From contig JABCPU010000209.1 in the NCBI GenBank assembly GCA_016800925.1, positions 1 to 64,000 of the forward strand: a stretch of 64,000 nucleotides of DNA. Direction: 5' to 3'. Positions 34,707 through 46,213 of the stretch are shown here, piece after piece (the first letter of the stretch is position 1; the number at the start of each line of letters is the position of its first letter). Both the position numbers and the translations under genes were made by a program. This stretch comes from Suillus spraguei. Its lineage: Eukaryota > Basidiomycota > Agaricomycetes > Boletales > Suillaceae. Below the pieces are notes generated by a model that saw only the letters and a list, made by a program, of their open reading frames with translations, was not told the DNA's origin and ran no database searches.

Positions 34707-35135
34707 CTTGCCTGGTCTATGTGCTCGCCTGTCTCATTCCACATCGCTCGCTATCGCCTACCGGTTGCCTCCCAATTGTCTGTACTTGCTTGTCTCACTC
34801 TTTGCCTACCCTCATCGCTCCCATTCTTATGCTGCTGTCGAGGTTGCTTGCTTCTCACTCTCTTGCTAGTTCCATCATTATCCTATATTGTGTTTTCTGG
34901 TCACTGGTCAAAGCATTTGTATGAGTGGATTATAGCATATTTTTCACCTGAATGCAACCAATTTTGTCAGTACCAGGGGAACTAAATCGAAATATGCTGA
35001 AATATGTTATCAATATTTCTAACATATCCTACAACATTTGAGAATATTGCAACAGATGCGAAATATTCTATTAGTCTCCACAGCAAGTCTCCTATAGTGA
35101 AATACTGTGCTTCTAAATTCATCATATTCCGCTTG

Positions 35136-35172
35136 ATCTCAACCGTTTTGGCTATGTCCAGTTTTCCCTGGG
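35136..35172 (-). repeat. Right terminal inverted repeat of Tnp2 element
   Basis: Mirror of 25839-25875; immediately followed by the second copy of the 7-bp direct repeat CTTGACA. Confidence 0.8.
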
Positions 35173-35380
35173 CTTGACATATGGCACTTGTTACTTTGTA
35201 GGGAGGCTTAACGTTCAACCTCTTTTGATGAGACCTTGGTGCAGAGCGATCAAATCGAAGTGAGTAAGCGAACAGTATGTCACATGGCAACAATGTATTA
35301 CATAAATCATAGCAATGAAATAAAAGCTTAACTTGCGTGCGTTTTTGATAGAAAACGGGCGCTGGCTAGATAGAACGAAC

Positions 35381-35935
35381 TGTTGGAATCCGAAGGATCC
35401 GAGAAGGAAGAGGCCGAAGGATCCGAGATAGGTACGAGCGGGAAGTGATAAGGAGAATGGTCCGAGCGCAAGGCCAGAACGGCCAATAGCGTGTGCCAGC
35501 GTGACGACGTCGTTACGCTGTGCATTATGCCGTTTGATTTCGTTATGCTGCGAAATATGCCGTTTTTATTTTCGTTGCTATTCCACTCACCTTATAGTAG
35601 GCGCTCAAGCGCAAAAGCATCTCAGTTCTTTTCAAGAGACTGAGATGTAAGTACCTAGTCACAAGTCGCCGTTTGCTCTGGCTAACGAGTGCTTTTAGTT
35701 ACCTTGTTACCTAGCGTGCCCGCTCCCTCCCCATTCGTCTCATAATCCCAGATGAACTCTAGTGAGTTCTATAGTACATCAGTAAGGAATGTGATAGGTA
35801 TACTACTAGAATATTACTCACACCCAGTCGAGTATAAGTAAGTGAGCGAAAGTCGTAGAGTTACCTAATAATAAGGTAACTCCGGAGCATCTGAGTCAAA
35901 CGAAAAAGTTTACATTGGTGGGTTGATTTCCAACA
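35381..35935. mobile_element. Possible Ty1/copia-type solo LTR
   Basis: Starts TGTTGGAATC and ends GATTTCCAACA, the terminal form typical of copia LTRs; the inverted match extends outward by AAC/GTT. A TATAGTA box and an AAGAGACTGAGATG stretch lie inside. The flanking pentamers (CGAAC, GTTTT) do not match, so the call is tentative. Confidence 0.45.
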
Positions 35936-36285
35936 GTTTTAACTACTTCGGTAGCGCACTCTGTGCACTATATAGAAACTCACAAAATTGGCATGCTTGA
36001 AGTTGGACTGTCGCAGATGCGCAGTGTCAAAGAAGGCAATGATGATGTCTTGCGATACGATCCTTCGAAGAGTATGTCAAACTCCATATTGCCTTGAAGA
36101 GGTACAAGATGGCGGAAATCATGTCAGAGATTGATGGATGTTAATACCCTTCTTAGTATGATACTTTCCGCCTTTCCATCTTGATCGCATATCTTGATTT
36201 AGCCACTGTACCTTGTCTGTCAGTGGAGCATTACTTGACTGATTATTAATTGTACCATTATGCAAGGTGTAGAAATCGCGTCCTT
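35936..36285. repeat. 3' flank of DUF6533 gene C, shared with gene A flank
   Basis: Contains the decayed small-ORF remnant (AAGAGTATGTCAAACTCC, GGTACAAGATGGCGGAAATC) and the same downstream sequence found at 16900-17170. Confidence 0.6.
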
Positions 36286-37909
36286 TTATTGCGGACTCTC
36301 TGTAGGTAACGCTTCGGGCTCAGGAACTCGCATAAGGGCGTCAGAGTCGTGTTTCATCTGCCAGAGATGGCGATGCATGCGTGTGGCGAGGATCGCAAGG
36401 ATCACAAACTGGAGACTGAATGTCGGAGTGCATTATTAGTAGAATTGCAGAGAAGGTTGGCATGTGCATACTCCTGCAATATGGCGTGGTAGGCGTACTG
36501 GTGCGCGAAACGTCAACAAATCTATCATAAAAGGCATTCGGATACGCACGCGGAGGAGCAGCATTGTGAATAAGTTTGCTACTGAAAACACTTCGGGAAA
36601 GAGGGTGAGCATGGAAAAACGGCACATGCGAGTATTAACTCACAAAAACCACATATATAATAGAATATATTATGTTTCAAGAGGACACTGTACAGACTGC
36701 CTGATTTTATCCGCCAATACTGTATGGCGCGTATGAGCGTGAGGATCATAAGTGCTGCGGGAGTATCCGTCAGCATGTGCTTGTACATGTGTATGCTCCT
36801 GGTCACTCACTCAGTTCGAATACGGAAAGAAAAAGAAACGGTATGAAAAGTCGGAAACTGGTGGAACTCATGTAACACCCTGTGATGCCCGGGATCACGC
36901 TAGTCGCATCTGTGAAAATGAACAGAATTGTTGAATAATAGTGGAACGCTAGGGTGCGGGTGAGAGCATGTACATGTTGCGGGAGCAGTAGTGGTGAAGG
37001 CAACGCCGATGGATGTCCCGACAAAAGTCTGGCTAATATATCTACCACTGGCTTTGGTGTAGTGAGTGTATTTGAAACTCACAATAAAGGTGGTTAGTAT
37101 GGCTGTGAGTAAGATCCTATTGTTGTTCCAGAGCGCAAATGTTCTGAGGGCGAAAAAGCCTTGACAAATCAGATCAGGACCATACATATCTTAGTGTGGA
37201 AGGACATACCCTCGGAGCAAGCGATTGATAGTATACCAAAACCTGTGAGAGAAGGTGTGTTACTCTCATCATGGCTGTGATAGATGGATGTACTATGCAC
37301 ATACCCGAGCAAAAATTGTCCAATATCCGGCATTTCTGGTGAAGTCATGCAGTAAGTCCTTTGTTCTCTTTAGGTCTCCACAGCATCACATACATTTGGG
37401 CTTTCCATCGGGATAAAACTCACTGCATGACAACGTGTTAATTCATCGTCGGACGATGTGTGCTGGAGCCGAACGTACAATATAGATTTATAGCGAGGAG
37501 GAGAAAGGGGACATATCGTGTAACGATATAAAGGCCTTTCGTCTTGGTCCAGTGCGAGACAAGCAAGAATCTCCACTGCGAACAGATTCATATCAATATC
37601 AAAACCGAGGCGTATCACGGAACAACTGCATTACCTCTTCGTGAAACGAACAAGCATAATCATAGGTCTGAGTAAGAGAGTTTAACGGTGGAAGAGAATT
37701 CATCATGACAAGCTCACCCATAATGCAGCTATCGAAACTGAGCTGGGTTAGGACAATAAAGATAGAGTTCAGGCAGTACGCACCGTAAATGTACTGATGC
37801 ACGCATGGACTGTTTAGTATTACCCGTATTTGACAAGAAAGAAACGTACCGCAAAGAACTGCAAACTCACCGCCCCGGCGACATCATCAACCGAATAGTT
37901 CATTGGCAT
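36286..37909 (-). CDS. DUF6533 multi-pass membrane protein, copy C
   Basis: Fifteen exons in phase, no stop. Starts MPMNYSVDDVAGAVSLQ; core TYDYACSFHEE and KGLYIVTRYVPF; then KCRILDNFCSG, ALRTFALWNNNRIL, IPGITGCYMSST, LFIPFLFLSVFEL, LMILTLIRAIQYWRI, LQFVILAILATRM, ending ALPTESPQ. Closest to copy A in start, end and flanks. Confidence 0.78.
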
Positions 37910-39466
37910 TCCTGGTTATTCAAGAGGTGATAATTAGTAACGGGTTTACCACCCCCTCTGAACTCTTATAAGATTACATACATATGTTATACAATTAAGT
38001 AATTCTTGGCAATTGCGCACAGTTTGATTCGGAAATTCAGGCTCGCAAGTGCTCATTGAACTTGTGCCTGCTTCTGAAGTAGCTGCTATGTTGGAGCGAC
38101 CTAAAGGTTTTCAAAGCTCTAATCCGTGAGTGAGTCAAATTACTGTCCTCTGTACTGATCTTACTCGACTCTCATTGATTTTTTTTTTGAAGACGATTAT
38201 TATGCTCAAAATTTGTGACTTGGATGAATATCTCATATGACGACAGCCAGCTGCCATTGACGCTGAGTTGTCAAGTAGTTGTAAGAGAGACGGCAGCAGT
38301 GTGCAGACATGTGTGGGTGCTCAATATCGCAAGTTGTGTGGGAGCCGAACACACGCTAAGCGACCCGTACCTGGTACCCTTACGGCGGTCAACACAGACA
38401 GTACCACATGTTCATAACCCTTAAAAGGTGGGAGGCCAGTTTATGAATGTCGTGGACCTCTCATTCAGAATCAAAAATGTAATTAATTGATTATACATTG
38501 CTAGAATTTCTACTCCCTTATGACTTGCAAACGACAACGACATTATAAGCATCCCTAAGAACGCACTGACAGTGGCTGTCAGCATCAGTCAACCAATTTT
38601 CGACTCCGTTCGACACAATGACAGGTAAAAAAAGTGTTTTGAGCATGAGTTCAGTCATATTGTGTAATCTATTAGAACTTATAAATTGGAGCGTTGTATG
38701 CCTGAAGCCAGTAAACACAGGGACATTGAAGCCGTTTCCTTTCATAGATGACTCAAAGTTTAACTGTCAGGAACGTTCAACTTAGTGATTGGTTTAGTTG
38801 TTCGAACGTTCATGACTAGATTATTTGGCAAAAGCTCACCTGATCGGCCAAGTAAACCTTATTGCGTCCTACCCCAAATCTGTACATCATGATCACCGTC
38901 TCTAGCCAATCGCACATTCTCAAACATGGCTGTGATATTGATATTCCCCGTACCCTAGATATCTTGCGAACAATTCTGTTTGACACTACCCACTGTGCCA
39001 TAGTTACTGGTCTTTATATAATGTCACGAGCGATAGGGCAATTTAAAAATCTTTCCGGTCCGTATCAAGGCAGGAAGCCTTGCACCCCCACCCTACAGGT
39101 AGTCTTTCATCAATAAGCCACAAGGTGCTAATAACTTATCTAGCCGAGTGAGATAAATTTGTCTGCAGCAAACGTATTTCTGAATGTCACATCAGGGACA
39201 TTTCGTTAATTCGTGGAGCTTATGTGTGCCCATTACTGTCAGGCTGTACGTCTGGGCTCAAATCCTGAATCCGCTGCCGCTCATTACATCGGAAACTACG
39301 GAAGTTAAGTAGACCAAGGCTATCCAAATACTCCTCCCGCCCCGCGACAGTCACATCCTATAAGTCAAGCACGTAGCGAACTCTACCAAATCCACACCCA
39401 CTAGTCGTCTCTTACAGTCCAAGCCTCACTCCACGAACAACACCAAATAAGCCACAGGATAACACA
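37910..39466. other. Intergenic between DUF6533 C and D
   Basis: Only short frames. The right part (39040-39466) matches the 3'-flank block downstream of DUF6533 copies B, E and F, including a TCAAATCCTGAATCCGC motif also found at 63128. Confidence 0.5.
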
Positions 39467-41100
39467 TCATGCAATGGCCGCGTCGGACACTGGAATATGC
39501 GCATGGGCGTCAGAGCCGTATGCATTTTGGTTCATCTGCCAGAGATCGAGGTGCATGCGCGTGGCGAGGATTGCGAGAATCATGAACTGGAAACTGTACA
39601 TGGGTATATATTTTAGGCATCATTAGTAGGAATACCCAGCAAAATGTGGAGGTGCATACACATGCAATACGTCGTCGTAGGAATACTAGGTGCGCAGAAT
39701 ATCAACAGCTCTATCATGAAGGGCATTCGGGAGGTATACGCACATTGAGAAGCAGCGATATCAGAATATTTGCTATTGAGAACACTTAAGGAAAGAGGAT
39801 GAGTATGATAAAACAGCGCGTGCGGGTGTTAACTCACAAAAACCACATATATAATAGAATATGTTATGTTTCACCAGGACAACGTATAGATGGCTTGAGT
39901 TTATCTGCCAGCTCTGCATGGCGCGTACAATCGTGAGAATCATGAGTGCTGGGAGAGTACTTATCCGTCAGCATGTGCTTGTAAGTACATGTATATGCTT
40001 TTGGTCACCCACCCAATTCGAATGCGGAAAGGAGAAGATATGGTATGAAGAGCTGGAAACTACCCGAGCTCCGGTAGCAACCTGTAATTCTTGGGATCGT
40101 GCTAGTCGTATCTGTAAAAGTGAACAAAATTGTTGAATGGTAGCAGAACGCCAGAGTGGAGGTGAGAGCGCATACATGCTGCGGGAGCAATAGTAGCGGC
40201 GGTAACGCCGATGGATGCTCCAACAAAAGCCTAGCTGATATATCACCACTAGCCTTTGTGGACGAGTGGATTTTGGACTCACGAAAACGGCAACTAGCAT
40301 GACTGCGAGCAAGGTTCTATTGTTGTTCCAGAGCGTGCATGTTCTGAGGATGAAAAAGCCTGGATGATCCAAGTCAGGAACATAAATATCTCAGGAGGAA
40401 GGAATTACCCTCGGAGCCAATGGCTGATAGTATGCTGAAACCTGTGAAAAAAGTATTAGTCCACGGCGAGTGACGTGCATACATGGATGTACCATGTGCA
40501 TACCTGAGCAAATATTGGACACCATCCGGCATTTCTAGTGAAGTCATGCAGTAAGTTGTTTGTTCTCATTAACTCTCCAGAGCATCACATACATCTGGGG
40601 TCTCATTTTGGGTAAAGCCCACTGAAGTGTAAGTGTTAATTCATCATCGGGATGATGTATGCTGGAGCAGAACGTACGATATATAATCGTGATGAGGACA
40701 ATAAAGGGGGCATATCGCGTAATGATATAAAGGCCTTTCACTTTGCTCCAGTGCGATCGAAGCAAAAAGGACCACTTTGGGGATATCAAAACGGAAGTAT
40801 ATTACAGAACAGGTGGATTACCTCTTCATGCAGTGAACATGCATAATCATAGAGCTGCATGAACGAGTTTAATAACGGACGTGGATAGGTCACAATAAGC
40901 CTACCCAGAATGTAGCAGTCGACGCTGAACTGTGTTAGGCCAGAGAATAAGGGGTTCAGACCGTGACAGTACGCACCAAATATGTACTGATAGAATATGA
41001 ATTGTTAAAAAGTATTCGCTCTCGGATCGACGAGGAAACGCACCGTAATGAACTGCAAGCTCCTCGCTGCTGCGATATCGTCGGACGAATACTCCATCAT
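39467..41100 (-). CDS. DUF6533 multi-pass membrane protein, copy D
   Basis: Fifteen exons in phase. Starts MMEYSSDDIAAARSLQ (41100, or the second Met at 41097); LYDYACSLHEE, KVKGLYIITRYAPF, KCRMVSNICSG, FILRTCTLWNNNR, IPRITGCYRSSG, LFIPYLLLSAFELA, LMILTIVRAMQSWQI, FQFMILAILATRM, ending SDAAIA. No disruption seen. Groups with B, E and F. Confidence 0.76.
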
Positions 41101-42750
41101 GATGTAGAGGTTGTACAGTGGCCTGGACTTGGAATAGCGAGTGATGAGAAAATGCTGGAGTGTGGATGACGACGGGAACCACTTTAAGTATAATATGTAC
41201 AGTAATAAATGTAACAGTGAGTCAGGTGGCTTGATGCGCACTCAGGCTATAGGAACGCGAGTACAGGTAAAACTGACTCGAAGGTCAAAAAATGTGTTTC
41301 ATGCCAAAAACATAAGGCTTCTTATCCTCTATGAATAAGCTGTGAATCTATCAATGCAGTTCCATAAATACTGGAATATTATCCGAGTTGGAGGCTTAGC
41401 TTGATGATCATGATGAAGCATGTCACTGTCTCGGCCGCCGTCCCACTGATAAAAATACCGGCTAGTGGCATAGCCACCACAATGCGTCACAGCTTTTCAG
41501 TATCGCACAACCTCAGGAGATATAAAAATTAGTCCAGTACAATTAAAAACATGTACATAATCAATGCGCATATTCACCATGAAGTTCTGATTTGTGTCCT
41601 GTAATGCACTCTACGGTGCGGAGACATCACTATGACATTTGTCGCTGGTGCTGTGTTGGCGCCATGCTGCCCATGCAGTACTATTTGAAGGGTGGGACCT
41701 AATGTTGGATTATCAGGGATCAAAGTACGAACTCAACACTTATCGGGAATCTCCGGGATTGATGGCGCGATATTATGGGGCGTTGGCAGCATAGTTTTAC
41801 CGTTGGCAGTTAGGACGCCGTGGTCAAGTGATCGTAAATGTTACAGTAACAGAACACACGACAACAAGTAAAGTACAGTGTATTCAATGATATATAAATG
41901 CGCACCTTCATTGCACAAATACGTGTATTACGCAGATAAACAGGCCAGCAGTTGCACGCAAGCACACGCAAGTGAAAATGAGTGGCGGAAGGTGCAAATG
42001 AATGGCGGCAGATGGAGACGTGCGCAGACAAGCACCGGTGAGTGAAAGCAGCGTATGCAGATGTACATAAACATGCGAAAATGAGCAAGCGCAAACGCAG
42101 ACAGATGCAAATATACACATGGAAAATGGGCGGAGGCAACTTGACAAGGGGGACATGAGACAAAGACTAAAAATAATGAAAACCTCGCACCTGGAGTACC
42201 AACAAACGAGGCGAACAAAGAGAACCCACCAGATTGTGGCGTGAACTCTCTAACTCTGTCCAGGGTTGTCCAGTACAGGAAAGTGCTGCCAAGGCCCAAG
42301 GGGCCGATGTTCATTGCTGTGCATCTGATTCTAGTGTAAGAACCAGTAAGGCTCCGGCTGCGAGTTTCGTAGGGTGTGGGACCTGGTAAGATAAGAACGC
42401 GCTGAATAGTTAGACGAGTCGTTAGCGATAGTTATGCGATAAGGGGAGCTATAATTCTGTGACGAAAGACAATTGATAATAACGAGCGCGATACAAGACG
42501 AGGCTGGACTGTGAGACTGATCTGATTGCCTGTAGAAACGAGTGTACATGAGCTATTTTATACTGTGAAACGCAAAGGGTCCTCGGGTATGGAAAGGCCG
42601 AACGATTAGGTGAGGACGGCTGCAGACGGATTGTATAGAAGTACCAGGACAGAGGGGAAGTAACAAGGTGAAAGACTACACATAGTCTGAAAGATCTATC
42701 ACCACAAACACCCATCTAACTAAGAATTTCTTTAACTCAATTCAATAAGC
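41101..42750. other. Intergenic; contains duplicated block
   Basis: The stretch 41829-42330 is a diverged duplicate of 62498-63110. The remainder (41101-41828, 42331-42750) has no supported gene. Confidence 0.5.
41829..42330. repeat. Segmental duplicate of 62498-63110
   Basis: Shared landmarks in the same order: ATCGTAAATG, AAATGCGCACCT, AAGTGAAAATGAGTGGCGG, ATGGAAAATGGGCGGAGG, AGAACCCACCAGATTGTGG, TCTCTAACTCTGTCCAGG. Both copies lie on the same strand; each sits upstream or downstream of DUF6533 units, so they are part of the same duplication history. Confidence 0.75.
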
Positions 42751-43298
42751 ATGTCAGATGTGCGTATAACATACCATCCAGATCATTGCCACTTAACGCG
42801 AACAAACACTTCTACAGGTAAATGCACTGAAAGATCAGGGTAACAAGGCCTTTGCTGCTAAGGACTACGACAAAGCGATCGAGCTGTTCACAGCTGCCAT
42901 CGCCATCGACCCTTCAAACCATGTCCTGTTTTCCAATCGGAGTGCCGCGAAAGCTGGCAAGAAGGAGTGGGCTACAGCGCTAGAGGACGCAGAACAGGTG
43001 TGCCCTATCATATTTTGGTCTGGCATGCTGATGCCTAGTATGTGGTTATTAAGTGTATCAAACTCAATCAGTCGTGGTCCAAAGGCTACGCAAGAAAAGG
43101 GGCTGCTTTGCACGGTGCAAGACGATATGACGAGGCTGTCAAGGCATTTGAAGCTGGTCTTAAATTTGAGGATAGCCCTGCCTTACGCAAGGGTTTACAA
43201 GAGGTGCAAGATGCAAAGGGTAGGCTACTCTCGTATTCCAATATGACGAAAACCTTTCCTATATATATGACGATATCTTCTTCTCACCAGTTCTCTGA
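42751..43298 (+). CDS. Truncated STI1/HOP-like TPR protein
   Basis: Exons 42751-42759 (9 nt), 42818-42997, 43054-43219 and 43291-43298 give 120 aa. The sequence NALKDQGNKAFAAKDYDKAI, SNHVLFSNRSAAKAGK, CIKLNQSWSKGYARKGAAL and SPALRKGLQEVQDAK is the first TPR domain of STI1/HOP, the Hsp70-Hsp90 co-chaperone, with the carboxylate-clamp Lys/Asn positions present. STI1 is normally ~580 aa; the DP and later TPR domains are absent. If the last intron is retained, the frame stays open to 43365. It is either a single-TPR-domain paralogue or a 5' gene fragment. Confidence 0.65.
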
Positions 43299-43900
43299 TG
43301 CGGCCAGTGTTGTACATCGGGGTTATCGATATTTAGGACAGGTTTATATGTTGTGCAAAATGTGAAGAAAATATTTGAAATCTAAACTAACATAAAACTA
43401 GGTACACAACTTTAAAATTTGCCAGTATTTTATGTGTAATCCAAAATGAGCCCATAATGCCATATTGATACATCCAAACTGGACTAGGATTCATCTAAGT
43501 AGACTATCCATCATCCAGATGGATGTATCCTTCGACACATCCATGGTGGATCCGAAATTTTGGTTCTCGGAACTTTCCAGGCGCTGTTGGGATACCAAAA
43601 CCACGGCAGCTATCGGTGAAATAGATCTTCATTTTCGTCTTGATGACGGTTGCTCCTGATCGGTAGCTATCGGTGAGATAGATCTTTATTTTGTTTGACT
43701 TCGAAAGAACCGTTCATCCAGAGCGCACTGAGACTTGTAACTAAATAAAAACCAAGATCATCCAAATGCTCCTTCCGCCCCGCAACAGTCGCCCTATAAG
43801 TTAAGTGCATAGCAAACTCTACCAAACTCTCAACACGTCACATCTCGTAGAGAACAATCCTCGCTCCACAAACGGCACCGAATAAACCCAGGATAAAACA
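43299..43900. other. Intergenic with short direct repeat and DUF6533 E 3' flank
   Basis: A direct repeat GCTATCGGTGAAATAGATCTT occurs at 43609 and, slightly changed, at 43666. From 43755 the shared 3'-flank block begins. Confidence 0.5.
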
Positions 43901-45513
43901 TCACGCCGGGGCTATGTCGGACATTCGAAAACGCGCAAGGACGTCAGAGCCGCATGCACGTTGGTTCATCTGCCAGAGATAGAGGTGCATGCGCGTAGCG
44001 AGCATGGCGAGGATCATAAACTGGAATCTGTACATGGGCGTACATTTGGGCAATATTAGTAGGAATGCACAGCAGGATATGAAGGTGCATACATATGCAA
44101 TATGTCGTTGTAGGAGTACTAGGTGCACGGAGCATTAGCAACTCTATCGTGAAAGGCATTCAGAAGATATACGCACATGGAGGAGCAGTGATGTCAAAAT
44201 ATTTGCCACTGAGAACGCTTCAGGAGAGAGGATGAGCATGGCAAAACGGTGCGTGCGAGTGTTAACTCACCAAAACCACACATATAATAGAATATGTTAT
44301 GTTTCACCAACGCACCGTACAGATGGCTTGGGTATATCTGCCAATTCTGTATGGCACGTATGAGCGTGAGAATCATGAGTGCTGGGGGAGTATCTGTCAG
44401 CGTGTGCTGGTACACGCGTATTCTCACTCACCCATTTCGAATGCAGAAAGGAGAAGAAACGGTATGAATAGTCGCAAGCTAGTCGAACTCTGGTAGCACC
44501 CCGTGATTCCTGGGATCGCGCTAGTTGCATCTGTGAAAGCAGACAGCATTATTGAATGATAGTGGATTGCCAGGGTGGAGATAAGACACGAACATGCTGC
44601 GGGACCAGTAGTGGTAAAGGAAACGCCGATGGATGCCCCAACAAAAGTCTGGCTGATGCATCTACCACTAGCTTTGGTGTAGTGAGTAGATTGAAAACTC
44701 ACGAGAAAGGTGGATAGCATGACTGCGATCAAGATTTTATTGTTGTTCCAAAGCGCGCATGTTCTGAGGACGAAAAAGGCTGGATGAACGAAATAAAGAA
44801 CATGCGTATCATAGGGAAGAAGGACATACCCTCGGAGCAAATGGCGGATAGTGTGACAATAGCTGTGAAAGGAAAGTAGTAGCCCTCGGCAAAGATGTGC
44901 ATGCATGAATGCACCAGCATTGCACGTACCTGAGTCAACATTGGCCAACATCCGGCATTTCTGACGAAGTCATCCAGTAAGTCATTAACTCTCCACAGTA
45001 TCACATACATCTGGGGTCTCATTCGAGATAAAGTACTCTGAAGAACAAGTGTTAATTCATCATCGGAGCGGTGTATGTGGAACGTACGATATAGAATCGT
45101 GGCGAGAAGGGTAAAGGGGAGGCCTCGTGTAAGAATATAGAGGTATTTTATCTTGCGCCTATCCGACCAAAGTAAATATGTCCACTTTGCATGGGATATT
45201 AAAGATATCAGGACTGATATGTATTATGGAACGGGTGTATTACCTCTTCATGAAGTGAACATATATAATCATAGCACTGGATAGATGGGTTCAACAGCGG
45301 AGGTAAATAGATCAAGACGGGCCTACCCAGAATGTGGCCATCGACACTGAAGCATGTTAGGAGAAAGAAAAAGGGACTCAGACAATACGCACCGTATATG
45401 TACTGATGGAACATGGATTGTCAAGTATTATTCGCCCTCCCATCAACAAGGAGACACACCGTACAGAACTGTAAGCTCATCGCTGCAGCGATATCGTCAG
45501 ACGAATACTCCAT
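43901..45513 (-). CDS. DUF6533 multi-pass membrane protein, copy E
   Basis: Fifteen exons in phase. Starts MEYSSDDIAAAMSLQ directly after an in-frame TAG. Unlike the other copies, exons 2-3 here only join in phase with the donor GTGCGT and a TTCAG acceptor, giving YIYVSMATFW. Then CYDYICSLHEE, KIKYLYILTRGLPF, KCRMLANVDS, FVLRTCALWNNNKIL, IPGITGCYQSST, LFIPFLLLSAFEMA, LMILTLIRAIQNWQI, FQFMILAMLATRM, ending MSDIAPA. One donor is GTTCGT. No stop or frameshift found. Confidence 0.75.
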
Positions 45514-45942
45514 CTAGAAGTTGTACACTAGAATAGTCTCAGCCAGTGATGAGAAAATGCTGGGTATTGACGATGACGGGACACACATGTTGAGATTACT
45601 GTGTACATTCATATAGTAACGCAGGATCAGGTGGCTTGATGTGCGGCACTGTAAGATATAGAAAAGCATCAAAATAGGTAAGATAGATGCGAACAGAGGT
45701 GAAAAAAAATCCACATCATGCGGCTTCTTATCTCCTGTAAATGAGTTGTGAACTCATAAAGGTGGTACAGTAAATACTGGGATACCATCCAACTTAGCAT
45801 GCGTGTCACAGATCACTGGATGCACCGGCCAGGGAGCGACTTGATAGAGATATAGTCGGGTGGCTGGACCAGCCTGAGGAAGCCTTTGGATGAACGGATA
45901 TATCCGACCGTGTGGCGATAGAAAGGGCCTTGGCAGAGCGAG

Positions 45943-46130
45943 CCCAGCATCAACTGGACATGGCCAAAACGGTCGAGATACCGTAGAATATTGTTGAGAC
46001 ATATTATTTATCCTGTAATATGGTATAATCTTCAACGCCATCATCGTCTGTGTATCACATCAACATCGCATCGTAAAAGCATCGCATCGCATCACGAAAA
46101 CGTTACCATCACAAAAATTGCACAACTGAG
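45943..46130 (+). mobile_element. Left-end fragment of a Tnp2 element
   Basis: Homologous to 25839-26005: CCCAGCATCAACTGGACAT aligns with the left TIR, followed by ATATTATTTAT, CTTCAACGCC, CATCGTCTG and GCATCGCATC landmarks in the same order. The homology ends near the Harbinger-like element. Confidence 0.65.
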
Positions 46131-46213
46131 ATATTGCCCGATATGGACGTAGGGTAGCTCAACACATGACCAAATAACTCCGCGTGATGTCATCGACGCG
46201 ACAATTATTTAAT

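Larger units (their letters stand above)
25839..35172 (+). mobile_element. 9.3-kb Tnp2-type (CMC/CACTA superfamily) DNA transposon
   Basis: Both ends carry the same 37-bp terminal inverted repeat (25839-25875 and complement of 35136-35172) starting CCCAGGGAAAACTGGACAT. The element is flanked by a perfect 7-bp direct repeat CTTGACA (25832-25838, 35173-35179). Subterminal regions are rich in GAAATATTC-like motifs. It contains, in order, the Tnp2 transposase (plus), a spliced 132-aa gene (minus) and a ~500-codon ORF (plus). Solo or broken LTRs at 26823-27593, 28430-28915 and 30578-31226 were inserted later. Other end fragments of the same family are at 45943-46130 and 59998-60966. Confidence 0.75.

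Noticed and set aside
39255..39290. tRNA-like B-box motif (TCAAATCCTGAATCC), also at 63128
   Set aside because: No cloverleaf or A-box could be found upstream; the motif belongs to the shared DUF6533 3' flank.
41005..41241. 78-codon frame extending upstream of DUF6533 copy D
   Set aside because: The paralogues start at MEYSSDD; the upstream part is not shared and copy E has a stop there.
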